Assembly: GCF_000308535.1 (NCBI RefSeq)
Contig: NZ_BAFW01000068.1
Coordinates: forward strand, 1-54,505
Origin: Nocardia cerradoensis NBRC 101014
GTDB taxonomy: Bacteria > Actinomycetota > Actinomycetes > Mycobacteriales > Mycobacteriaceae
Length of the DNA: 54,505 nucleotides
Reading direction: 5' to 3'
Shown here: positions 8,823 to 16,173 of the stretch, one piece after another
How the letters are laid out: each line of letters starts with the position of its first letter
Position numbering within the stretch: the first letter of the stretch is position 1
Notes under the pieces: model-generated
What the model was told of the DNA's origin: nothing
The model's input: only the letters and a program-made list of their open reading frames with translations
Databases searched by the model: none
Translations under genes and position numbers: made by a program

Positions 8823-9263
8823 TCAGCGCAGCGATTCCGCGCGCTCCTTGACCGCCGCGGTCATGCCGCCGAAGCCGGACTGCAGTGCCTTGCCGAGCGC
8901 CAGCGTCACGACCGGCCGCAGCAGGCCACCCAGTTCGAAATGCGACCGGTACCGGGTGCGGCCGTTGTCGAGGGGCGTCACGGTGTGCGAGCGCAGGCTG
9001 TGCAGGATGCCCAGTGGCACCGGCTTCATGCTGTAGCTGAATTCGGTTCCGGGCGTGTGGGTCCGGATGTATTCGACCTGCTTGCGCGGCTTCGGTGAAC
9101 CCAGCCGCACGTGCATCTCGATCGGGTCGCCGGGTTCGAGCGTGCTGCGGCATTCGGCGACGAACGGATTCCATTCACCGTAGCTGCCCAGGTCGGTCAG
9201 CACCTTCCACACCACCTCGGCGGGTGCGTCGATCTCTACGGTGTCATCGATCACGAAAGCCAT
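8823..9263 (-). CDS. SRPBCC family protein (polyketide cyclase/dehydrase type)
   Basis: A 146-residue START-like domain: VEIDAPAEVVWKVLTDLGSYGEWNPF at the N-terminus (residues 9-34) is the hallmark first strand and helix of the CoxG/polyketide cyclase group, and a C-terminal helix closes the cavity. The strand-turn segment LGSPKPRKQVEYI around 54-66 is typical. The family binds lipids or aromatic ligands. It is downstream of the TetR gene on the same strand with a 49-base gap, so it could share its transcript. The ligand is unknown. Confidence 0.8.
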   Translation of the reverse strand: MAFVIDDTVEIDAPAEVVWKVLTDLGSYGEWNPFVAECRSTLEPGDPIEMHVRLGSPKPRKQVEYIRTHTPGTEFSYSMKPVPLGILHSLRSHTVTPLDNGRTRYRSHFELGGLLRPVVTLALGKALQSGFGGMTAAVKERAESLR

Positions 9264-9312
9264 GGCGGCAAGAATACTGAAACTTGTTCCATCAGCGATA
9301 CCGCGGGCCCGC

Positions 9313-9897
9313 TCATCGGCCGGCGCCCGGTTCGGGCAGCGTGAGCGACTGGGTGATCAGCAACCGCGCGGCGCGCGAGACGCGGGCGGTGTCGCCGGTG
9401 ACGAACCGATCCTGCAGTAAACCGCGCACACCCGAAACGAGCAGAGTGGCGGTCGATTCCGGATCGGCGACGGTGGGTTCGAAGCTCCTCAGCACATCGG
9501 TGAGGGCGGTGACCAGGACGTGCACGGCGTCCTCGCCGTAGGAACGGAACGGACTTCCGGGCACCGCCGCCACGCCCATCACCTGCAACAGCACACGCGT
9601 GCTCGACACCCACTCCGTCGTGATGTTGACGCTGAACGATTCGATGAGCCGCCGCCGCAGGGCCGGGAGGTCGGGAACGTCGGCGAACATGCCCGCGATG
9701 TCGGGGCGCTGGGTCTCGAGTGCCGCGATCAGCATCTGCTCCTTGGTGCCGAAATAGTGGATCAACATGCGCGAGCTGGTTCCGAGGTAGTCCGCCAGCG
9801 GGCGCAGCGACAGTTCGGTCAATCCGTATTCGCCGATGTAGGCGATCACCCCGGCGAGTAGTTCCGCGCGCCGGGCCTGGTCGAGTGGTCGAGGCAC
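9313..9897 (-). CDS. TetR family repressor, divergent from ketoacyl synthase
   Basis: A 194-residue TetR-type regulator. The helix-turn-helix is at residues 8-55 ([28 protein letters not shown]), followed by an all-helical ligand domain. GTG at 9897 is chosen because the protein then begins with the usual short arm ([13 protein letters not shown]); the frame runs further upstream but only through divergent promoter sequence. No clear ribosome binding site precedes it, so a leaderless mRNA is possible. Two near-identical palindromes lie in the region shared with the ketoacyl synthase gene, consistent with autoregulation and control of that gene. Confidence 0.88.
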   Translation of the reverse strand: MPRPLDQARRAELLAGVIAYIGEYGLTELSLRPLADYLGTSSRMLIHYFGTKEQMLIAALETQRPDIAGMFADVPDLPALRRRLIESFSVNITTEWVSSTRVLLQVMGVAAVPGSPFRSYGEDAVHVLVTALTDVLRSFEPTVADPESTATLLVSGVRGLLQDRFVTGDTARVSRAARLLITQSLTLPEPGAGR

Positions 9898-9905
9898 GTG
9901 TTGAC

Positions 9906-9921
9906 TGTAGCGGTTGCTACA
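9906..9921. promoter_or_regulatory. TetR operator 1 (perfect palindrome)
   Basis: TGTAGCGGTTGCTACA has 6-bp arms TGTAGC/GCTACA around a 4-base spacer. It starts nine bases upstream of the TetR start codon, where binding would shut off TetR transcription. Confidence 0.7.
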
Positions 9922-9936
9922 GGTATCCATATCCGC

Positions 9937-11181
9937 ATGAGTGTAACGACTGCTACACAAACGTCGCGGAATGTCGTCGTCACCGCCATGGCGGCCACCA
10001 CCTGCCTCGGTCCCGACCTCGACAGCACCTGGTCGGCGCTGCTGGCGGGCAGGAGCGGGATCGGGCCGCTCACCGACGAGTTCGTGACCCGTTACGACCT
10101 GCCCGTGCGGATCGGCGGCCGGCTGACCGAACATCCCGGCGCACATCTGACCCGTATCGAACAGCGCCGGCACTCCTATGTGCAGCAGCTTGCGCTGGTG
10201 CTGGGCCGCCACGTCTGGTCACAGGCGGGGACGCCGGAGATCGACGCCGAACGCCTCGCGGTCGCGATCGGCACCGGACTCGGCGGCGGTGACGCCTTCC
10301 TCACCGCGGTCGACGCGATGCGCGAGGGCGGGTATCGCAAGGTGCCGCCGCTGACGGTTCCGATGGTGATGCCGAACGGGCCTGCCGCCCGGGTCGGACT
10401 CGAATTCGGCGCGAAGGCAGGTGTTTACGCACCGACCTCGGCATGTTCCTCGGGCGCCGAGGCGATCGCGCACGCGTGGCGGATGATCCGCACGGGGGAG
10501 GCCGACGTGGTGATCGCCGGTGGCGTGGAGGGGTATATCGAAGCCATCCCGATCGCCAGCTTCGCCATGATGCGGGCGATGAGCACCCGCAACGACGAAC
10601 CCGGCCTGGCCTCACGGCCTTTCGACCGCGATCGCGACGGGTTCGTCTTCGGCGAGGCGGGTGCGCTGCTGGTTCTGGAATCGGAGGAGTTCGCCCGGGC
10701 CCGGGGCGCCACCGTGCACGGCCGGATTCTCGGCGCGGGAATCACTTCCGACGGCTACCACATCACCGGCACGGACCCCGACGGCGCGGGCGCGGCCCGG
10801 GCGATGCGCAAGGCCATCGCCGCCGCGGATCTGACCGCCGCCGATATCGATCACATCGACGCGCACGCCACCTCGACCCCGATCGGTGACGCCTCGGAGG
10901 CCAATGCCATTGCGGCCGTGGCGAAGCACGCCTCGGTGTACGCGCCGAAATCCGCGCTCGGCCATTCCATCGGTGCGGTGGGCGCGCTCGAGGCCATCCT
11001 CACCCTGTGCACACTGCGCGACCAGACCGTGCCTCCCACACTGAATTTCGACAATCCGGACCCGGGTGTCGACCTCGACATCGTGCACGGGATCGCACGT
11101 CCACAGCGAATCTCACAGGCGCTGAGCAATTCCTTCGGCTTCGGAGGACACAACGTCACACTCGCATTCGGCCGGGCCTGA
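9937..11181 (+). CDS. Beta-ketoacyl-ACP synthase, KAS II type
   Basis: A 414-residue condensing enzyme of the FabF/KasA class that joins malonyl-ACP to an acyl chain. The catalytic triad is visible: Cys170 in [10 protein letters not shown], His310 in [11 protein letters not shown] and His343 in [10 protein letters not shown], with the conserved Lys338. Length and the GFGGHN C-terminus are typical. It is a lone gene, not beside acpM, fabD or accD, so it is unlikely to be the housekeeping KasA and may serve a specialised lipid under control of the divergent TetR regulator. The ATG at 9937 has a weak ribosome binding site; ATG at 9988 would still keep all conserved motifs. Confidence 0.9.
   Translation: MSVTTATQTSRNVVVTAMAATTCLGPDLDSTWSALLAGRSGIGPLTDEFVTRYDLPVRIGGRLTEHPGAHLTRIEQRRHSYVQQLALVLGRHVWSQAGTPEIDAERLAVAIGTGLGGGDAFLTAVDAMREGGYRKVPPLTVPMVMPNGPAARVGLEFGAKAGVYAPTSACSSGAEAIAHAWRMIRTGEADVVIAGGVEGYIEAIPIASFAMMRAMSTRNDEPGLASRPFDRDRDGFVFGEAGALLVLESEEFARARGATVHGRILGAGITSDGYHITGTDPDGAGAARAMRKAIAAADLTAADIDHIDAHATSTPIGDASEANAIAAVAKHASVYAPKSALGHSIGAVGALEAILTLCTLRDQTVPPTLNFDNPDPGVDLDIVHGIARPQRISQALSNSFGFGGHNVTLAFGRA
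9942..9957. promoter_or_regulatory. TetR operator 2 (one mismatch)
   Basis: TGTAACGACTGCTACA has the same arms as operator 1 with a single A for G change. Its centre is 36 bp from that of operator 1. It overlaps the first codons of the synthase gene if that gene starts at 9937, so repression there would block early elongation, or the true start lies further downstream (ATG 9988). Confidence 0.65.
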
Positions 11182-11726
11182 GGTCTTCTTCCCCCGCTGT
11201 CTCCGGAGATGTGGAACAGCCTCTGTTCACGCTTGTCCACCGGTTGCTGTGGATGACACGCCGCCTGTGGAAAAACATCCCGGAACTGCGGTAACGACAG
11301 GACATTTCACCCATACGGCGGCGGAAAACTCTGACCGGCAGTGTCTTCGAGCGCTTGCGTCCCTCGTCCGGCACCCGAGTGCGCGGCCGGCGAGCTCGCT
11401 GTACACGCCTGCCCGCTCGCAACGATGGGCGTCAGTGGAGCGCGAGCAGCCCGGTTCCCGGCCGGCGGTTCAGCGGCACCCCAGGCGTGGTGATCCGTTG
11501 GACCGCCGGCTGCCGTTGTGTGATCTACGTCCGCACCGCGCAGCGCCGGGCCACACGCGGTGCATCTGTGCACACACTGCCGTTTCAGGAGGTATCCACG
11601 AGTGTTGCCCGCAGGTGCGGGATCGGATCCGTGCGAGGGTAAACCTGGTGCGCGCCGGTGACCTCTGATTCGCTACCGTTTGAGATGAGGGGTCAGCCGG
11701 GTCGAGTGGTGAGGGTTGTGCGCGCA
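11182..11726. other. 545-base intergenic region before methionine salvage operon
   Basis: No convincing gene. The left part holds a cluster of DnaA-box-like motifs (11210-11274). The right part should hold the promoter of the salvage operon; TACCGT at about 11674 is a possible -10. I looked for a SAM-type riboswitch (AGAG, GCAACC, GGTGC landmarks) and did not find one here. Confidence 0.6.
11210..11274. promoter_or_regulatory. Cluster of four DnaA-box-like 9-mers
   Basis: TGTGGAACA at 11210, TTGTCCACC at 11233, TGTGGATGA at 11248 and TGTGGAAAA at 11266. Read in the box orientation they differ from TTGTCCACA, the actinobacterial DnaA box, by one or two bases each. Four in 65 bases of non-coding DNA is denser than expected by chance in GC-rich sequence. 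Confidence 0.45.
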
Positions 11727-13448
11727 ATGGGTGAAAGTTCGATCACGTGGGTCGACGGCGCCGTGGTGACGATCGATCAGCGCGCGCTGCCGCACGAGGT
11801 ACGCACGCTGCGGCTGGCGACGGTCGATCAGGTGATCGACGCGATCGCCACCCTGGCGGTGCGCGGCGCCCCCGCGATCGGCGTGACCGGAGCCTTCGGC
11901 GTGGCGCTGGCCGCGCTCGCCCATCCCGGTGAACCCGCGCGAGTCGAGGCCGAGGCCGCCCGCATCGAAGCCGCCCGGCCCACCGCGGTGAATCTGTCCT
12001 GGGGTGTGCGGCGAGCCCTGGCGAGATTCGCCGACGGCGGTGCGGCGGGGGTGCTGGCCGAGGCGCAGGCACTGCTCGCCGAGGACGGCCGGGTCAACCG
12101 GGCCGCCGCCGAACACGCGGCCGACCTGGTTCAGCGGCTGTGTCCGGGGCGTCCGCTGCGGATGCTCACCCACTGCAATACCGGCCGCTTGGCCACCACC
12201 GCCTTCGGCACGGCGATCGGTGCACTGCGGGTCCTGCACGCGCGCGGTGTCATCGACAGCGTTCTGGTCGACGAAACCCGCCCACTGCTGCAGGGTGCGC
12301 GCCTGACGACGTGGGAACTGGCCGAGGCCGGCATTCCGCATCGGCTCACCGTCGACTCCGCCGCCGCCTGGGCGATGGCGACCGGGCAGGTGGACTGCGT
12401 GATCGTCGGCGCGGACCGCATCACCGCCGACGGTTCGGTGGCCAACAAGATCGGCACGTACGGACTGGCACTGGCTGCTCGCCACCACGGCATCCCGTTC
12501 ATCGTGGTGGCGCCCGAGTCCACACGCGATGCGGCGACCGCGACCGGCGCCGAGATCGTCGTCGAACAGCGCGGGTCGGCCGAGATCACTCATTTCGGCG
12601 ACTATGCGTCCGCCCCCAAAGGCACCGCGGTCTTCAACCCGGCCTTCGATGTCACACCGCCGGAACTGGTGACGGCCGTGGTGACCGAGAACGGGTTGGT
12701 CGACGAGGCGAATTCGCTCGCAGCGCAGGCGATCGCCGTCGCCGATCCACGGGCCGCCGATCCCGCGGCACAGCACCCCACCGACTCTCCGAACGCCGCC
12801 GCGATCGCCGGCCTGGCCCGAGACCTCTACGGTCGCGGCTGGATGCCGGGGACCGCCGGCAACATCTCCGTGCGTGACGGCGCCTTCCGGGCGGCATCGG
12901 ACAACGGCTCGGATACCGAGGGGCGCACCGCAGTGGTCACCGGCAGCGGTCTGTCCAAGGGGGAGCTGACCGCCGCCGATATGGTCCGGGTGCGGATCGA
13001 GAACTCCGAACCCGTTGCCGGAGACCGGCGGCCCTCCGCGGAGACCGCGATCCACACCGCGATCTACCGCACCACCGAGGCCGCGGCGGTGGTGCACGTG
13101 CATTCGCCGCGGGCCACCGCGGCCTCCGTCGGCGCCCCGAATCCGCTGCGGTTCACCGGTTTCGAATTGATCAAAGGTCTGCGCTCCGGCGACACCATCG
13201 ACATTCCGGTCTTTGCCAATCACGCCGATGTGTCGCTGATCGGCGCGGAGATCGAACAGTATCTGCGCGCGCATCCGGCGGCCCCGCCGGTGCTGTTCAT
13301 CGCCGGGCACGGCATCACCGCCTGGGGCGCCGACCTGGCGCAGGCCCGCGACCGCGCGGAATGCCTGGAGGCCCTGTGCGAACTGGTGTCGCTCACCGGA
13401 CGCCGCGACATCTCCACCGCCCACATTCTCGAGGAGCAACCGCAGTGA
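11727..13448 (+). CDS. mtnA-mtnB: Methionine salvage fusion: MTR-1-P isomerase + MTRu-1-P dehydratase
   Basis: A 573-residue fusion of the two consecutive cytosolic salvage enzymes. Residues 1-345 are MtnA, which isomerises 5-methylthioribose-1-phosphate: RGAPAIG at 46-52, catalytic Cys150 in HCNTG and Asp230 in GADRI, then NKIGTYGLAL. Residues 358-573 are MtnB, a class II aldolase-fold Zn enzyme that dehydrates methylthioribulose-1-phosphate: GTAGNIS near 376, TGSGLSKGEL near 405, Zn ligands His457 and His459 in HVHS, and His528 in AGHG. The linker is short and Ala/Pro-rich (about 335-357). ATG at 11727 begins the usual MtnA N-terminus; GTG at 11718 is possible. The stop overlaps mtnD as GTGA. 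Confidence 0.93.
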   Translation: MGESSITWVDGAVVTIDQRALPHEVRTLRLATVDQVIDAIATLAVRGAPAIGVTGAFGVALAALAHPGEPARVEAEAARIEAARPTAVNLSWGVRRALARFADGGAAGVLAEAQALLAEDGRVNRAAAEHAADLVQRLCPGRPLRMLTHCNTGRLATTAFGTAIGALRVLHARGVIDSVLVDETRPLLQGARLTTWELAEAGIPHRLTVDSAAAWAMATGQVDCVIVGADRITADGSVANKIGTYGLALAARHHGIPFIVVAPESTRDAATATGAEIVVEQRGSAEITHFGDYASAPKGTAVFNPAFDVTPPELVTAVVTENGLVDEANSLAAQAIAVADPRAADPAAQHPTDSPNAAAIAGLARDLYGRGWMPGTAGNISVRDGAFRAASDNGSDTEGRTAVVTGSGLSKGELTAADMVRVRIENSEPVAGDRRPSAETAIHTAIYRTTEAAAVVHVHSPRATAASVGAPNPLRFTGFELIKGLRSGDTIDIPVFANHADVSLIGAEIEQYLRAHPAAPPVLFIAGHGITAWGADLAQARDRAECLEALCELVSLTGRRDISTAHILEEQPQ

Positions 13449-14017
13449 CCCTGTTGCATATCGCGGCCGATACCGATCCGGCCGACGTGCGTCTGCACAC
13501 CACCGATCCGGAGCGCATCGCGGCCGAACTGGCCACGCGCGGCATCGTATTCGACCGCTGGCCCGCCGAGGCCGTAACCGCGGACATCGCGTCCGAGGAG
13601 ATCCTCGCCCGATACCGGGACCGGATCGGCGACCTCAACGCCGACGGCCGCTACCGCCATATCGATCTGGCCCGGCTGCATCCCGACGACAGCGATCCGC
13701 AGTGGCCCGAGCAGGCGAGCGCGGCGCGGCAGAAGTTCCTGTCCGAACACCGCCACGCCGAGGACGAGGTGCGTTTCTTCGTCTCCGGCCGCGGCTGCTT
13801 CTACCTGCACCTGGAACCGGAGGTGGTCGCGGTGGTGTGTGAGGGCGGCGATCTGGTGTCGGTGCCGGCGGGGACGCGGCACTGGTTCGATATGGGAACG
13901 CGCCCGGACTTCGTGGCGATCCGGTTCTTCGAAGAGGCCGACGGCTGGATCGGCGATTTCACCGGCGACCCCATCGCGCAGGGCTTTCCGACGCTGGACG
14001 AGCTCGTCGCCGCATGA
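13445..14017 (+). CDS. mtnD: Acireductone dioxygenase
   Basis: A 190-residue cupin that oxidises acireductone to 2-keto-4-methylthiobutyrate and formate (Fe form) or diverts it with CO release (Ni form). The four metal ligands are His102, His104, Glu108 (HRHAEDE) and His146 (GTRHWFD). GTG at 13445 overlaps the fusion-gene stop by four bases and is served by GAGGAG at 13431, so the start is well supported. It overlaps mtnC by ATGA, making a tightly coupled three-gene operon. Confidence 0.93.
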   Translation: MTLLHIAADTDPADVRLHTTDPERIAAELATRGIVFDRWPAEAVTADIASEEILARYRDRIGDLNADGRYRHIDLARLHPDDSDPQWPEQASAARQKFLSEHRHAEDEVRFFVSGRGCFYLHLEPEVVAVVCEGGDLVSVPAGTRHWFDMGTRPDFVAIRFFEEADGWIGDFTGDPIAQGFPTLDELVAA

Positions 14018-14742
14018 GCGAGCGGCAGTCGGAGAGCGAGGCCCTGCCGGTCCGCGCGGTCGTCGTGGATATCGAGGGCACCACCAGCCCCACCAGCTCG
14101 GTCCGCGAAGATCTCTACGGCTACACCCGCCGACGGCTGCCGCAGTGGCTGGCCGACGAGCCCGAAGGCGCGGCGAAGACCGTGATCGAGCAGACGCGCG
14201 AACTGGCCGGGCGGCCCGACGCCGATCTCGCCGAGATCGCCGAGATCTTGCGTGGCTGGCTGGATTCCGACGTCAAGGCGGCACCGCTGAAGACCGCACA
14301 GGGAGTCATCTGCGCTCAGGGCTTCCGTGAGGGCGCCCTGTTCGGCGAATTCTTCCCCGACGCGCCCCCGGCGCTGCGTGCCTGGCATGCCGCCGGACTC
14401 ACCCTGTGGGTGTATTCGTCGGGTTCGGTTCGCAATCAACAGGATTGGTTCGCCCACGCGCGCGGAGGCGAGCTGGCGTCGCTGATCGGGGGGTGGTTCG
14501 ACCTGGTCAACGCCGGGCCCAAGCGCGAGGAGCAGTCGTATCGCCGCATCGCGGCGGAGATCGGCGTGCCGGCGGGAGAGATCCTCTTCCTGTCCGACCA
14601 TCCCGATGAACTGGACGCCGCGGTGGCCGCGGGCTGGCAGGCCGTCGGCGTCACTCGCGCCGGTGAGCCGAATTCGCCCCGACCGCCACACCGCTGGATC
14701 GGCAGCTTCGCCGAACTGGATCCGGTCGCGGCCGCCCGCTGA
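14014..14742 (+). CDS. mtnC: Enolase-phosphatase E1
   Basis: A 242-residue HAD-superfamily enzyme that enolises and dephosphorylates 2,3-diketo-5-methylthiopentyl-1-phosphate to acireductone. HAD motif I is VVVDIEGTTSP with Asp19 and Glu21 (the DxEGT form specific to MtnC), motif II is VYSSGSV, and motif III/IV are NAGPKREEQSY and LFLSDHPDELDAA. It completes the chain from methylthioribose-1-phosphate to the keto acid; the MTA phosphorylase (mtnP) and the final transaminase are not in the window. A weak inverted repeat CTGAGCG/CGCTCAG overlaps the stop codon. Confidence 0.93.
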   Translation: MSERQSESEALPVRAVVVDIEGTTSPTSSVREDLYGYTRRRLPQWLADEPEGAAKTVIEQTRELAGRPDADLAEIAEILRGWLDSDVKAAPLKTAQGVICAQGFREGALFGEFFPDAPPALRAWHAAGLTLWVYSSGSVRNQQDWFAHARGGELASLIGGWFDLVNAGPKREEQSYRRIAAEIGVPAGEILFLSDHPDELDAAVAAGWQAVGVTRAGEPNSPRPPHRWIGSFAELDPVAAAR

Positions 14743-14779
14743 GCGGCCGCGCCGGATCCTGCGCTCAGGACATCGACGG

Positions 14780-15361
14780 TCAGGCCACCGAGCTGGTGGC
14801 CCGGGCGATGAGATGTTCGACCAGCGTCATCAGCACCGTCTTGCAGGAGCTGCGGTCGCGCGCATCGCAGAGCACCACCGGGATGTGGGCGTCGAGATCG
14901 AGCGCGTCGCGCACCTCCTCGGTGGTGTAGACCGGAGCGTTGTCGAAGCAGTTCACCGCGACCGCGAACGAGAGTCCGCGCCGTTCGAAGAAGTCGATGG
15001 CGGCGAAGGAGTTCTCCAGCCGGCGGGTGTCGGCGATGACCACCGCGCCGAGGGCGCCGCGCGCCAATTCGTCCCACAGGAACCAGAATCTGTCCTGGCC
15101 GGGCGTGCCGAACAGGTACAGCACCAGGTTCTGGTCGATGGTGATGCGACCGAAGTCCAGCGCCACGGTGGTGGTGGTCTTGCCCTCCACGCCCGACAGA
15201 TCGTCGATGCCGGTGGACAATTCGGTGATCAGTTCCTCGGTGCGCAGCGGCGTGATCTCGCTGATCGAGGACACCATCGTGGTCTTCCCGACGCCGAAAC
15301 CGCCGGCTACGAGGATTTTGACCGAGGCAGCCAGGTCGGCCGAGGACGAAATATCAGGCAC
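14780..15361 (-). CDS. cvnD: Conservon small GTPase CvnD
   Basis: A 193-residue Ras-like GTP-binding protein, last gene of the conservon. The P-loop is GGFGVGKTT at 20-28, switch II is FGTPGQDRFWFLW near 90-102 (DxxG replaced by TPGQ, as in this family), and the base-specificity loop is VNCFDN near 140. Conservons, described in Streptomyces, are four-gene units in which a sensor-like ATPase, a roadblock protein, a DUF742 protein and a GTPase form a membrane-associated complex resembling eukaryotic GPCR systems. It starts six bases after cvnC. Confidence 0.92.
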   Translation of the reverse strand: MPDISSSADLAASVKILVAGGFGVGKTTMVSSISEITPLRTEELITELSTGIDDLSGVEGKTTTTVALDFGRITIDQNLVLYLFGTPGQDRFWFLWDELARGALGAVVIADTRRLENSFAAIDFFERRGLSFAVAVNCFDNAPVYTTEEVRDALDLDAHIPVVLCDARDRSSCKTVLMTLVEHLIARATSSVA

Positions 15362-15367
15362 GGTGTT

Positions 15368-15751
15368 CTACAGCTTTCGGATTCCATCGAGTACTGCTCG
15401 CAAAATGTTCAGTTCGCCGGTCCCGCCGGTATCGGTGTCGGTCCGGGCGGGGGCCCGGAAGTTCAGCAGACCCTCGCCGATCAGGTCACCGACGAGGATC
15501 TTGGTCACCGCCAACGGTAGCTTGAGTCTCGCCGAGACCTCGGCTACCGATTGCGGGGTCCGGCACAGCCGAACGATTTCCGCGTATTCGGGTTCGACAC
15601 GCCGCAGCGGCGGACCCGGTGACACGGTCACCACCAGGGTGAGCATGTCCAGATCGTGTCCCGCCCCCATCGTGCGGCCCCGAGTTACGGCGTACGGACG
15701 GACCAGGGGACCGGCCGCATCGTCGAACCACGGTTGACCGAAGCGCGTCAT
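15368..15751 (-). CDS. cvnC: Conservon DUF742 protein CvnC
   Basis: A 127-residue DUF742 protein. The conserved core LVRPYAVTRGRT (residues 16-27) and the winged-helix-like C-terminal part (SVAEVSARLKLPLAVTKILVGDLIGEGLL, about 70-98) are clear. ATG at 15751 overlaps the cvnB stop by four bases. Its biochemical role is not established; in the family it is thought to be part of the complex with CvnB and CvnD and may bind DNA through the helix-turn-helix-like region. Confidence 0.9.
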   Translation of the reverse strand: MTRFGQPWFDDAAGPLVRPYAVTRGRTMGAGHDLDMLTLVVTVSPGPPLRRVEPEYAEIVRLCRTPQSVAEVSARLKLPLAVTKILVGDLIGEGLLNFRAPARTDTDTGGTGELNILRAVLDGIRKL

Positions 15752-16173
15752 GACAATCTGTGCTCCACGTGCTCGGCCAGACCGTTACGCGGATCGGTGG
15801 ACAGGTAACCGCCGACTCGCTGCACGGTCAGGTTCATTTCGTAGGCCACCATACCCAGATTCGCGTTCTCGTTGGCCTGCAATGCGATACATGCGTTGTC
15901 ACCGGCCGCGGTGACGAACAATACCGCACGGTCGAGTTCGATGACCGCCTGGCGCACGCCACCACCGTCGAATCGGTTCCCGGCGCTGCGCGCCAGGCCG
16001 TAGAGGGTGGCCGACATGGCGCCGAAGTGTTCGGCGTCCTCGCGGCTCATCGACGTGGAGCGGCCCAGCAGCAGCCCGTCGGTGGAATGCACCACCGCGT
16101 AGCGCACCCCGGCCAGGCGATCGACCAGATCGTCGAGCAGCCAGTTCAGATCACCTGCGTTGGAAGAAGTCAC
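15748..16173 (-). CDS. cvnB: Conservon roadblock/LC7 protein CvnB
   Basis: A 141-residue roadblock/LC7 domain protein, of the MglB-like class that regulates small GTPases. Seen: LDDLVDRLAGVRYAVVHSTDGLLLG at 13-37, then AATLYGLAR-type helix and the RAVLFVTAAGD strand. It is expected to act on CvnD. GTG at 16173 lies inside the 3' end of cvnA (23-base overlap), so translation is coupled to the sensor. Confidence 0.92.
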   Translation of the reverse strand: MTSSNAGDLNWLLDDLVDRLAGVRYAVVHSTDGLLLGRSTSMSREDAEHFGAMSATLYGLARSAGNRFDGGGVRQAVIELDRAVLFVTAAGDNACIALQANENANLGMVAYEMNLTVQRVGGYLSTDPRNGLAEHVEHRLS

